Origin: Gnetum montanum
Taxonomy: Eukaryota; Streptophyta; Gnetopsida; Gnetales; Gnetaceae
Assembly: GCA_015680685.1 (NCBI GenBank)
Contig: MNCI01005255.1
Span: forward strand, 284,647 to 326,428
Direction of reading: 5' to 3'
DNA: 41,782 bases
The notes under the pieces were generated by a model. That model searched no databases. It worked only from the letters and a program-made list of their open reading frames with translations, and was not told the DNA's origin. Numbering within the stretch: position 1 is the stretch's first letter; each line of letters begins with the position of its first letter. A program made the translations under genes and the position numbers. Positions 1 to 9,734 of this stretch are shown in pieces.

Positions 1-735
1 TCGTCGTTACACTCATGGTTTTCTTGTCTCTTTGGAGTTGTGTTTGCAGGATGACGCTCGGAAGTTCTCGTACGAGAGTGCGTTTCATCATAAGTAGCAA
101 GATGAGGCAATGTCCATTCGTTCACCTGGCAAGACTAAATCGAACCGTTAACCCGCACATTCCCGTTCCCCGAAAGCCCACTGTCTGTCTACCAAACCAA
201 GATTCGCACATGAATACAGCAGTCATAACATATAGAACACAAGATTCGCGCATGAATACAAGTGCAAAAAAAAAAAAATGTATTCATGTCAAACGTAATC
301 GAGAAAACTTCCTATCGCATGGCTTTGGCTCTTCGCTAACAGTTTCCCCAAAGAAGGAAGCTGTTCCTCCAAAGAATGCAAAACATCACCCCGTGGCTTT
401 GGTAGTGACAACTGGTTCTCCTGAAAGACCACCAAGAGAACCGTTCCACCAAAGGACGCACACGCTTGAGTTCCAAGTCGGCTGAAAGACGGCTATCGAC
501 AAGGACCAGCATACTGAACATCCTACTCTCCCAGCATGGTCGCTCGGGCAACGACCGATCCCCACGATCACTTCCTTCCCACCTGTTTCCACTCTGACCC
601 CTTTCAATCCCATTTACCATTGGGCACGGCACGATGAGGTCTAGCCAGGTGACAGGGGATAAGGCTTTTATTGAGCTGCCCGTGGTGTTTTGCGCTTCTT
701 TGTCGACGCTTCTCGGGTCGATTCCTCCAAGCGTC
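1..735 (+). other. Element D 3' untranslated region, no recognised gene
   Basis: This is the stretch between pol (outside the window) and the polypurine tract. One frame is open at 15-485, but it shows no motif I recognise and no counterpart in B. A pyrimidine-rich stretch ending in TTTGCAG at about 43-49 has a similar TTTTGTAG counterpart in B at about 28101-28108, so a conserved splice-acceptor-like site is possible. I see no other coding signal. Confidence 0.5.
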
Positions 736-751
736 AACAAAGAGGGGTCAA
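735..751 (+). other. Polypurine tract of element D
   Basis: The purine-rich AACAAAGAGGGG lies immediately before the LTR start TGAAACACC. B has the same tract in the same place at 28764-28780. In LTR retrotransposons this tract primes plus-strand DNA synthesis. Confidence 0.8.
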
Positions 752-776
752 TGAAACACCACAAAAATATTTTTAA

Positions 777-1165
777 GTGTTACGCCCAGCGTCCACGCCC
801 AGCGTCTACGCCCAGCGTCCACGCCCAGTGTTCACGCCCAGCGTCTACGCCCAGCGTTCACGTCCAGTGTTCACGCCCAGCGTCTACGCCCAGCGTTCAC
901 GTCCAGCGTTCACGCCCAGCGTTCTACGCCCGGCTTCTCGGCGTACACGCTCGACGACAGGATTCCCAATGGCAACATGAAGATTACACCAAAGAGCAAG
1001 GATTGAAGCAAGTGGACATCCATCGGTCTCTACGCCCGGCGTCTACGCCCAGCGTATACGCCCAGCGTGTACGCCCAGCATACACGCCAGCTTGAAAATG
1101 TTTACGCCCAGCGTGTACGCCCAGCGTACACGTCAGCTTGTAATGTATACGCCCAGCATGTATCG
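777..1165 (+). repeat. CpG-rich short tandem array in the D LTR (U3)
   Basis: A unit of about 12 bp, TACGCCCAGCGT with variants TTCACGCCCAGCG and TCCACGCCCAGCG, recurs at 781-930 and again at 1030-1160 around a non-repeated spacer. Each unit has two CpGs. The array lies upstream of the TATA box, where U3 enhancers normally sit. Open frames through it, such as 634-1095 with Arg-Pro-Ala-Ser-Thr-Pro repeats, are translations of the array and not evidence of a protein. Confidence 0.85.
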
Positions 1166-1236
1166 AGTTTCTAAATTGTAACGCCCGGTCTGTACGCCAC
1201 GTGTCTCCCCATCCGCTTTTCCCGGTAACCCTACCC

Positions 1237-1246
1237 TTATAAATAG
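1237..1246 (+). promoter_or_regulatory. TATA box of the D LTR
   Basis: TTATAAATAG sits mid-LTR. B has TTATAAATAC at the equivalent place in both LTRs, and C has TTATAAATACC on its own strand. The position suits the Pol II promoter that starts the genomic RNA about 25-35 bp downstream. Confidence 0.75.
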
Positions 1247-1302
1247 CCCAGTTTTCCACGTTTACAGGGCCCGCGAAAATTTATGAGAGCTGACCCAGAG
1301 CA

Positions 1303-1362
1303 ATTACGCTGCGGAAACCCTCGCACGCTCACGCTTACGCTGCGGAAACCCTCGCACGCTGC
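1303..1362 (+). repeat. 27-bp direct duplication in the D LTR
   Basis: A block beginning ACGCTGCGGAAACCCTCGCA occurs twice in tandem, at about 1306-1332 and 1335-1361. It lies just downstream of the TATA box, in the R/U5 region. Confidence 0.8.
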
Positions 1363-1599
1363 ACGCTGAGCACAATCCGCGCTTCGCCCACCGCATCCAC
1401 CAGCTACATCCCCCTTGTCCACCGGGGCTTTACGTCCGCCTTGTGTCCCTACACAACTGCGTCAGACCGGTGCACAACATTTTAACTCTATAATCACTGT
1501 TTACGTTTATTGCAAGTTCTTTTACAGTTTTACATCAACGTGGCCCACTCCCTGTTCACGCCCGCTTGCATTTTCGCTCCGTCTCCGTTCGTACACGCT

Positions 1600-1810
1600 T
1601 GCTGTTCACGCCGTCTGCCTGTTTACGCCCTACATCCATTCGCTGTTTACGCTGTGACGCCTGTACGATCACGCCGTGTACATTTCTGTTTACGCTGTCA
1701 CGATTGTACGTTCACGCCGTGCTCATTTCAGTTCACGCTGTCACGCCCGTACGCTCACGCTGTGTTCATTTCTGTTTACGCTGTTTACGCCGTGCACGCC
1801 TGATTCATTG
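1600..1810 (+). repeat. 43-bp tandem array in the D LTR (U5 side)
   Basis: About three copies of a unit of roughly 43 bp containing TTCACGCCGTG, CATTTCTGTTTACGCTG and TCACGCCCGTACG occupy 1668-1790, with degenerate flanks from 1600. It is a second CpG-rich array with a different unit from the U3 array. Confidence 0.75.
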
Positions 1811-2064
1811 CTTACGCCCTGTTCACGTATAACCCAGCGTATAACGCTTCGGCGGCGCTCGGGGAAGTCCTTGTTTGATCCGCGTGCGGACCATCCAAGG
1901 CACTCTGCCTTCGCCCACTCCAGCTCGCCCTCAAGCGGAGGCAGGGTCAACTGTGCTCGCCCGTATTTCTTTCGGTGTTCGTCACGTTCCAGCCTTGCAC
2001 TGACGATTTCGGTCGGCACATACACTAATATGACATGTTATGCTAACATGTTTATCAATTAGCC

Positions 2065-2905
2065 TCACAACTACTTCTTGATAATTTTCAGACTTGGCGA
2101 CATATATGGGTAAGGAGGTTTATTACTCTGTTACTCTATGCTGCTATCTTCTCCTTGGAAGGATAGTTCAACCCAAGTCAAGCTATCATTAGCCACTATG
2201 TTGGCCTATTCTAGCGTTGGGACAGGAGACTGATCTTCGGGGATTTCAACCTCCAAACCTTGTTCCATTTCTACATTGTTAACAGCTTGAGGGATCATCT
2301 TATCACCATGGATGATCACTTCCCCTCCTGCGTAGGGAAAGTGGATCTCCAGATGAATGGGTGATGAGACTGCCCTTAGTTGATCCAACCAAGACCTCCC
2401 CAATATTAGGTTGAAACTAGGCATCTCCCTGACAATGATAAACACTGCATCTGTGGAGAATTGATCCCCCACTACAAAGTTAATGTGTACCATTCCCTTG
2501 ACTTGCACCCATGCCCCGTTGAATGACTTCAAACATGACATTTTCATGGGACTGATATGGTCGATCAAGCCCAGTTTATCACCTATGGGGTATGGAATGA
2601 CATTGGTAGTAGCCCTATCATCTACGTGTACTCTCCAGATTCTATACTGGCTAACCTGGATAGTGATGAACATGGGTGCTGTTGTCACCTAACCCTTTTC
2701 TGGGTCGTCCTTAATGGATTCGTCATGAAATGTCAATTGGGAAGACTGTGGCTATTCAGCAGTGGAAGGAAGCATGATCGAATAGATTGCTTCTTCTTCT
2801 GTAGGCAAGCTCTTGTCCATAGGTATGGATGCTAACGTGTGAACCATGGCTTTGCGATGCTTTTGTGATGTCATCAACAAGTCATAGAGGCACAACGTTG
2901 TATTT
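2065..2905 (-). pseudogene. pro: Element C retropepsin-like aspartic protease (decayed)
   Basis: The protease matures the Gag-Pol polyprotein inside the virus-like particle. The best open part is 2206-2688: a beta-rich start MFITIQVSQYRI, the active-site region VDDRATTNVIPYP, then GMVHINFVVGDQFS and FNLILGRSWLDQL, all typical of plant gypsy proteases. The active-site triplet is Asp-Asp-Arg; in A it is Asp-Asp-Gly, and a DDG form is common in plant members, so Gly to Arg would inactivate it. The frame continues past 2206 toward 2065 with stops. It matches the B and A proteases residue by residue. The end conserved in all three copies (Lys-Lys-x-Leu, then a stop) shows that protease and RT are not in one continuous frame in this family. 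Confidence 0.85.
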
Positions 2906-5820
2906 TTTTATTTAAGAGCCTGCTTGATTTGTGTAAAAGCATTGAGGAGATCATGCCTATAATCAGATTATTTGGTATCCTTCTATTCTTCCATTTTTCC
3001 TACGAGATGAATCTCCCAAGCAGGAACGATTTCTGGTTGAGGGTTGCATTTTTTTAGGTTGGGGAAAGATGGTCACGTTTGTGTGATGTCATCTTTGTCA
3101 GAGGGTGGGGCAAAGGGCACCAAGCAGAGGGGTGTGGGCTTGGAAAACCCTAGCGTAAGTCGATCCTTGCTTATGTTATCCATCATACACTCTTCTCCCT
3201 TCCTGTTAGGTTGTGATTGGGGTGTTGGCTTAGAGATTTTCCCCTACGTAGTAGGAGCAACTGACAGCTTTGGCACCCTAATGACAAAGGATGTCCTTGG
3301 TGTGGGCACAGGCTAGGCTGCAGCTTTACTAGCAAGGGGCTGTGGAATGAGGGTTTGAGATGGGACTCAGAGGAGAAAAGGTTGTCATTGAGCTACACTC
3401 ATTGATGTTGATGGGCCTATCATCTAAGGCAGGGAAGGAGGTACACATAACATAAAGGGTTTCTTTGGCTGTTCCCGGTCATCTCTCTCTGTGCCCACTA
3501 TATTAATAGTGTACCCTACATTATTTGCATTTAATAGGTCTTGGTACACATGCATGGACTGATTTTCCAGATGGATCGGACTACTACTATCTAAGATTAG
3601 TTTACCTTGATTGATCATGCGTTGAATGTCATCTTTCAATGCCCAGCAGTAATCCGTGTCATGACCACACAGCTAGTGATAGTCACAGAAACCATCTAGC
3701 CTAAAGTTTTTGGGAACTAGCGGTTTGTTAGGCATGGCCAAGGAGGGGTTCTTGAGCAGCTCACAATGCCATCTGTGGCATTTTAGACCCTCCTTGGATA
3801 CCTTCTTGTGTTGAATGTGGCCAATTCTTAGCAGTTTCTTTAGAAGTTCTGAAGGCTTTACAGGTAGAGCCGTGTATTTTGAGCAATGTTTACGGTCAAA
3901 ATTAGGCTTCGGCTATGGGGATTCCTCAGGGGCAGGTGATGTTTCCTGATTGGCATTGTTTGAGCTAGTTGTGGCCTTAGTAGGCGCCGTAGATACTTTC
4001 TTGTTGTTATTTTTCATCTTGGTCCCTTTAGCCACCGCTACTATGGTCATTTTTGTAGCCTTGCCTTTGTCTTTACCCTTGTTGTGAGCATTTTTGTAGA
4101 CCACATACGTTGGGTCTTTACTAGCCTCTGCCGCATCTTGAATGCTCTTAGTCTAAGAAAAGGCTTGGTTGAGGGAGAAGGGAGCAAGGTAATACAATTT
4201 GGCCTTAATGAATTCATTGAATGCCCCCTTGAATATTGCCAATAAATGGGCCTCCACGATAGGTTCATGAATTTCATTCAAGGTTGCACTCCACCATTGT
4301 ATAAAATTTTGGACTGGCTTGAGTGGATCTTTCTTGACTCCCATGAGCTGATCCAGCATGACTTCTGGTTTCAGGTTGTATTTGAAATGAGTCATGAATT
4401 AAGTTAACAGCTCTTCCAAGGTTGATATGGAAGAGCGTGGAAGTGCATGATACCAATCTAAAGCTTTACCTGTTAGGGACATAGCACAGACACAGATGAT
4501 GGTATGTGGCCATTGCTGCAGCAACAATGACTCTAACCTAAAGGTAACTAGATGAGCATTAGGATCACCTTCCCCATCATATTTTGTAAAATGAGGAAGT
4601 GGCATCCCAGGAGGTAACGATAAAACGGGTACTGTTTGATTGATAGGATCATCATGATAAAAATCCATGATTTGTATTGTGTCAGAACTGACAGCCTTGA
4701 GGCATTTAACCTGCTCGATAAGGGTTTGAATAAGTTGGAAGGCTTGATCTAGACCTTTGGATGAAGAGGTGGGTTGTGAAATGGCAGGAAGAGCCACACT
4801 AGGTGGCAGGATAGGGATGGTAGCTTGGCCTATGTGCGATGTTATTGGAACCATCCTTGCAGGTGGTGTCGCTTGTGACATCCACCACCTAATAGGTGAT
4901 GCAGATGGGATGACCACTATTGATTATGCCATGGGATACGTTGTTTATGTGGTCAGGGGCATAGAAAATGACCCTATAAAGGGGTTTAGCATCTGTGGGA
5001 CTTGGTGCTGATGGTGGTGGATATGGAACATTTGCATAGGCTATGCAACAAGGGATGATGTGTTTGGAACCCACCACGCGGTAGTGGTGGGTCCTGTCGT
5101 GTATGCTGGGATGAATGTAGGCGCTGCGCATAATTGCGAAGTAGGTGTTGCATGCACATACAGTGACGTAGGTGCAGGCATACGATGAGATGGATTAGCT
5201 AACTATGCTTGTGGAGGAATGATTTGTGAAATGAAACCACCCAGAAGTGTAGCCGGAGGGAAAAAATGTGATCGGGGCAAGTGTAGGATGTGGTTAGCAT
5301 TACATAATGACAAGGGAGTAGTGACAATGAATAGTAGATTTACACAGGATGCCATGGAGGGAGGGGCCACAGCAAAGCTAGTGTGACTACCTTCCTCGGA
5401 ATGGGAATCTAGATCCTCTTGCCCATCATGAAGTGCTTCATCATGGAACAACTCCTCTCTTTGTTCTATTGATGCCTTGGCCATCAACAATTGATCTAAG
5501 ATCCACTATTGTTGGTCTGTCATAGGTATAGTGGCATTAGGTGAAGGAATAAATTCCTTCCCATTGCAGTATATGAACTCATATTCACATTTTTCTTAGA
5601 GTTCTTGTGGATACATAGGAAAATTTGCCACAAGTTTAGTGCAGAGGAAATTGTAATGTTCCCTGCACTGAGTGTGTCCCTCAGGCTATTTATTTTGGAG
5701 CCTGATGGATTGGCGTGGTCGAACCAGACTGGTTGGCAGCTCAACAACAAGAGGTGTAACTTGCAATGTCCAAGGGTTTTCAAGCTTAGCAGTGTCAACA
5801 ATGGTGGTTGATGCATCCAT
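2906..5820 (-). pseudogene. gag: Element C gag (decayed)
   Basis: Gag forms the particle and packages the RNA. I place the start at the ATG at 5820 because MDASTTIVDTAKLENPW aligns with the B start MAASTTTFDTANFENHW. The frame is readable through about 5820-3420 with stops and shifts. The retrotransposon Gag core lies at 4917-4153 (PLPHFTKYDGEGDPNAHL, LLLQQWPHTII, SLTGKALDWYHALP, LEELLT). A Lys-rich linker follows (4104-3913), then a YHQLCGH-type block near 3690-3640 that resembles a degenerate zinc knuckle. The 3' third (3420-2906) is a low-identity linker to the protease. Stops are mostly transition products. Confidence 0.85.
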
Positions 5821-6055
5821 TCTCTAAGCAGCCCAAGAGTAATGACAACAAGGATAAAAATCACAAGGGCAAAGGTAAGGTAAGGAAAAAAAATAATGGG
5901 CTTTCTATCCTGTAGGATTCCAAATAAATCATTGAAGTGACCGATCTATACCACACGATCTCATAAACAACCATTGAGGTATTGCATTTACGTCGGTCAA
6001 CAATGAGTACAGACAGCTTACAAGACTACCCATGAACTACAAATTAGAGATTCAA
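5821..6055 (-). other. Element C 5' leader
   Basis: This is the untranslated stretch between primer site and gag start. It aligns with the B leader at 11168-11398, for example in the block ending CACACGATCTCATAAACAAC on the plus strand. I see no gene in it. Confidence 0.6.
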
Positions 6056-6073
6056 GCCCTCCTTCTAGTGCCA
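6056..6073 (-). other. Primer binding site of element C
   Basis: On the minus strand TGGCACTAGAAGGAGGGC begins a few bases after the LTR end. A has TGGCCCTAGAAGGAGGGC and B the worn TGGTGCTAGAACAAGTGC at the same place. The family consensus is therefore TGGCRCTAGAAGGAGGGC. I cannot assign the priming tRNA by eye. Confidence 0.75.
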
Positions 6074-6079
6074 GAAAAC

Positions 6080-7334
6080 CGTAACGATGAAAAATGTCGG
6101 GCGCTGAAAACACCGAGTGAATTTCTATGTACACAGTTCCAACCCCAGATCCATGCACATAGAAAATGAATCTGAGGTGCCTTGAATGGTCTTGTCGATT
6201 AGACAGGGACTTAAGTAGTAAATTTTGTAGTGATTGGATCATGAGATGACAATTTCAATGTGAGGGTATAATATCGGTTGACAGGAAAACGGGATCTGCT
6301 CGAAGATCAGATCTTGAAGGTAGTGATAACAATGTAAATGATGCAAAAAAATTATAAAATCAATGTAAATAAAATTCAACAAATTGAATTTTGAGAATGT
6401 GTGATTCAAAAATTTGAGATTGAACTTATAGACCAATACGTCGAATACAATGGTTGCAAGTGGACTTCGGTTTAGACAAAGTGCATGCCAAGAATAAGAA
6501 GCTATTCAGAGATGAAACAAGAAAAGGCAAATCTACCTTGTTCTCTAGCCAATCTGGGCACAAGGGAGTCCAACTTGAAGCAAAATGTCTATTAACTTCA
6601 AATATTTGACCAAAAGCTTCTCTCTGTCAACGTCTATATTCTTTCAATTGCTGATTCTCTTTTGTTCTCTTGCCAATCTTTTGCCAAAATTGCCAAAAAT
6701 TGCAAACAGTTATCAAATCCATTTTTTCCCAACCCTTTGATCGTTGTCAATTGGGGTATTTATAAGATTAGGGTTAGGAGAACAACACAGTTTAGATAAC
6801 GCATGTCTTGGGCCCACAAAATATTGTTGACCTGATGTGTCATTGCTAAAGTCTGTAATATTATGCTGTGCTACACTCTAAAGCATAGTATGGTGTAATC
6901 TACCCTTTTCTTTAATGTTGCAAGACTTTCAGGGCTTCGGTAGCAAATTGTGCTATGATTACACTGCAAGACACTAGGGAGCATATCGTGGCGTAAGAAC
7001 GGCTAATACTTGAATTTTGCTATCTCCGTCGTTGCGACTAGATCAACTGTCTACTTGCATTATGCTACATTATGTTGCATTGCATAACACAGTGTAATAT
7101 GCCAAAAGTTAAGATTTTTGAAACATAGCTAACTTGCAAAGTTGAACGGTTTCCACTACGCACCCCTTGTTTTGTTCTGTCTTTTGGAGTCTATTATGCT
7201 GCACTGCGTAGAGTAGCGTAATAGGTCCCTTAGTTGAAAATGGAACTTGATGAGCTACACCACTTGTGGAAATCTTTTGTTGGAACTTCAAGACCTTGCT
7301 AAATCATTGAGGTCTCAAAATTCATGGTGTTTTA
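6080..7334 (-). repeat. 5' LTR of element C (minus strand)
   Basis: On the minus strand it starts TAAAACACCATG (worn TGAAACACC) and ends CGTTACG next to the primer site, 1,255 bp in all. The first 45 bases align with the B LTR start (TTTTGAGACCTCAATG) and the last 150 with the B tail. Small arrays of TACACTATGCT-type sequence lie inside. They look like CpG-depleted versions of the TTACGCTGCG arrays of younger copies. Confidence 0.85.
6755..6765 (-). promoter_or_regulatory. TATA box of the C LTR
   Basis: The minus strand reads TTATAAATACC, matching the B LTR TATA box (TTATAAATAC) in sequence and place. Confidence 0.65.
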
Positions 7335-8857
7335 CTACGTTGTGCTATGCTACATAGTGTAGCACAACATAGTAGTGATAGAATGTGTGAAGGTCCTTTG
7401 CCAAGTTGCCTTGGAAAAAGAATGACACTTGGCCATGCTTTGACCTTTGAGACCACCTGTTCCACCTCACCCTTGGGTTCTAAGAAAATGTTTTTAACAA
7501 AGCATTGTACATCAAGAAAGGATGCTTGTCACACTGGCTGCTATGCTATGCTATGCTACACAACATAGCACAATGTAGTGGAGACATAAAGTATGGAAGT
7601 GTCCCAAGGATAAACTCTACAAGTCCCAGGACCTATCAACATGGAAAGCAAGGTTGCCAATTATTGTAGTTGCTTTCCTAGCCAGGCCTTAGATGAGAAT
7701 TTTTGACTTTTGGACAAGTTTTATCTCAAAATAGACAACTACACTATGCTATGCTATGCAATGTAGCACAATGTAGCATGCAGGTGTTTATGCTACGTCA
7801 ATATGCTGGGCAACATAAATAGCATAACACTCATGCAAAAGTTTTAGGACATCTTTGGTTAGCTTTAGAACTTGTTGGCAATGGTCATTTCTTCTCTAGC
7901 ATCTCTTCAACAGGAAAGATTAGCAAGTTCTCTTTGTTTTGCACCCCCCTGTTGATTCTCAAAGTTGTCACTACGCTTGATCCTACTCACAAGAATAGGG
8001 AAGACATGGTTCTGGAGTACAAGCTCCACTTTGCATTCATTGCTGGCATTCTTTATAACAAACATGGTAGTTCAATAGATTTTGGAACATGCAGTTTGAA
8101 CAGTATGCTCACAACATAGCAGGTTTTGCAACGTAGCACCACACACCAGCATTTCACATTTGCGATTGCACCATGTGGAACCTAATACATGTGGCATCCA
8201 AATCATGTTTCTCTCCCACTTCTAGCCCTATTTATACCTCAATGAACAATGTTCAAGGGGTTGGCTTCAAAATTTAGCATTTTTGAAATTTTGGCTTTCC
8301 TGCAATTGGCATCTTGGCATTTGTCTTTCTAGCAATTGGATTTGGCAAAGAGACTAGTAAGTGGAAGGTCAACAAGTAGCAAACCCTAGCAGCAACACTT
8401 CCTTGATCTCTTTTCACCTAGTGAACACTGGCTCATTAGTTCCAGTTATCATGTCACTAGTAGGAGTCAAAAAATTGTGACCATACTATTCCATTGTAAG
8501 CTGTGCCTATCCACACTGCACATCAGTTATACACCTTTAGCCAAGCAAAGATCAAAGCCCCTGATCTTGGGGCGATGCACTCTCTTACTCAATCATGTTT
8601 CATAGCATTTTTTCATTACCATATTTTGCATTATTCTCTATCAGTTTATGTTCATTGCTTAAGTTATACATAACATCTTTAAAACAAATTTTTACAAAAG
8701 TATATTGTGCATCGATTAAGCCCTTGTTTGATCAACCAGACCATTCAGGGCACCCCATTTCTGTTTACTCTAGCATGGCCCTCACACATATCCAGGGTTA
8801 GGTTGTATGCCTGATAACCTCTTGGTGTTCTAGCCACTGATATTTTATATCATTATA
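7335..8857 (+). repeat. 5' LTR of element A, start missing
   Basis: The tail (about 8725-8857) aligns with the B LTR tail: CCATTCAGGGCACC, then AGCATGGCCCTC, ATCCAGGGTT and an end at TTATA just before the primer site. The start is not present. The sequence begins at 7335 inside a TGCTATGCTACATAGTGTAG array, where element C abuts, so the first 100 or so bases presumably lie beyond C and D outside the window. Further arrays of the same type are at 7541-7580 and 7744-7810. A weak TATTTATAC at 8229-8237 stands where the other copies have the TATA box. Confidence 0.75.
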
Positions 8858-8862
8858 GTTTT

Positions 8863-8880
8863 TGGCCCTAGAAGGAGGGC
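8863..8880 (+). other. Primer binding site of element A
   Basis: TGGCCCTAGAAGGAGGGC lies five bases after the LTR end. It differs from the C site by one base. Confidence 0.75.
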
Positions 8881-9290
8881 CTTTTTTTGCCCTTCCATGT
8901 GTCATGGATAGTCTCGCGTGCTATCTATACCTCGTCACTAGCAACCTACCCACATAGATGTGACATCCCCATGGTTGTCTATGCACTGGGTGGTATAGAC
9001 TAGTCACCTCAATGGTTCCCATGGGACCCTACAAGATAAAAGGCCTTGAAGTGGCCACTGTGCTATGCTTGTGCATCTACCTTTCCACATTGTCTACGTT
9101 CCATATAGCATCGTGATCCTATTTATGTAGCGGTTGCTAAATTGTCTGCAATGTTACACTACCTACTACCCAACACCATCTATAGTGTTACATCCTCCAC
9201 CATGTTATTCTACTCACCATGATACGCTAATCATTTCCCAGCATATCCTGTTTCAACCTCCTCTCTTATGCTTTTTCATAACAAAAAAAA
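8881..9290 (+). other. Element A 5' leader
   Basis: This untranslated stretch between primer site and gag ATG includes a block on tandem short ACTAC and CACCAT motifs. The part near 8920-9030 (TGTCATGGATAG, TGGTTGTCTATGC, GGTATAGACTAGTC) aligns with the B leader. No gene is seen. Confidence 0.55.
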
Positions 9291-9734
9291 ATGAATCCTG
9301 TCACAACTGTCATTCCCACCTTGAATCTGGAGGTTCCCTACTCCGTCCAACATGTGATAGGTCCCAAGCGATTGCCCAGGCTAGTGCTGATCTAGCGATA
9401 GTCCCTTAGGCTATGGTAGCTATTACCTGAGTGTTTGTCACAAGACACAGAGCAATATGATTTCCTCTATGCAAAAGTTGAAGCAAATCTATCATTAGAC
9501 CACTAGGAAGTCAAAGATAAATGTAGCTTCAAGTTTCTCCACTGGAATAGGAGGGAGTCCATCACTGCCCTTAATGTCACCATCTCGCTGACTGAAATGT
9601 ATCAATGGGTCTTAAACCAACAAATGTGAATTGGACATAATGTTTGACTACCATGAAGAATTTCAAGTTGGGTAGGAGGAGTTGGACTCCCACTCTGAAG
9701 GTGGTGGCCTGATCTACACTATGGCTATCCCTTC
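9291..9734 (+). pseudogene. gag: Element A gag, first part (decayed)
   Basis: The start at 9291 follows a run of eight A residues and reads MNPVTTVIPTLNLEVP, in the style of the B and C starts. The frame is soon broken by stops (9390s). The block 9650-9734 (GGAGGAGTTGGACTCCCACT and GGTGGTGGCCTGAT) aligns with B around 11790-11850 and C around 5435-5370. Element B entered directly after 9734; the remainder of gag resumes near 32282. Confidence 0.7.

Larger units (their letters stand above)
1..2020 (+). mobile_element. Element D, 3' end of a Tat-type LTR retrotransposon
   Basis: The left edge of the window lies inside the 3' untranslated part of an LTR element, followed by a polypurine tract and a 3' LTR ending at 2020. 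It belongs to the same family as B: bases 20-110 and 690-775 align with B around 28085-28180 and 28725-28800. It is inserted in element C, whose minus-strand protease end resumes at 2021. The left part and its target duplication are outside the window; TACAC at 2021-2025 would be the right copy. D keeps many CpG dinucleotides, unlike its neighbours, so it is probably the youngest element here. Confidence 0.8.
752..2020 (+). repeat. 3' LTR of element D
   Basis: The LTR runs 1,269 bp from TGAAACACC to GGCACA. Its start matches the B LTRs (TGAAACAC) and its tail (about 1868-2020) lines up block by block with the B tail: GGACCATCCAAGGCAC, then a GCTCGCCCTC-type block, then the CA end. It contains an unusually CpG-rich set of tandem arrays in U3 and downstream of the TATA box. 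The match to the B LTRs over the arrays is weak, so the arrays evolve fast. Confidence 0.85.
2021..7334 (-). mobile_element. Element C, 5' part of a Tat-type retrotransposon (minus strand)
   Basis: Read on the minus strand, the order is 5' LTR (7334-6080), primer site (6073-6056), leader, gag (from 5820) and protease (to about 2065). Element D then interrupts it, so any antisense gene, pol and 3' LTR are outside the window. It is the same family as A and B, with alignable protein over all of gag-pro. The upper end abuts element A's LTR at 7335, so C most likely inserted there. The second target-site copy cannot be seen. Confidence 0.85.

Noticed and set aside
15-485. A 156-residue plus-strand protein in element D
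   Set aside because: It has no recognised motif and no open counterpart in the aligned B region. It is basic and low in conservation, so it is more likely untranslated sequence.
634-1095. Pro/Ser/Thr-repeat proteins at 634-1095 and 777-980 (+), and 984-1259 (-)
   Set aside because: They are translations of the LTR array in several frames. Any frame of a 12-bp repeat stays open.
781-1160. CRISPR-like regular repeats
   Set aside because: The units are contiguous short tandem repeats without unique spacers, within a plant LTR.
2021-2025. TACAC as target duplication of element D
   Set aside because: Only the right side is visible, so it is not claimed beyond a note.
7335-7339. CTACG as target duplication of element C
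   Set aside because: The other side of C is outside the window, so it cannot be tested.
9134-9409. A 91-residue plus-strand frame overlapping the gag start of A
   Set aside because: The gag frame starting at 9291 aligns with B and C, while this frame does not.
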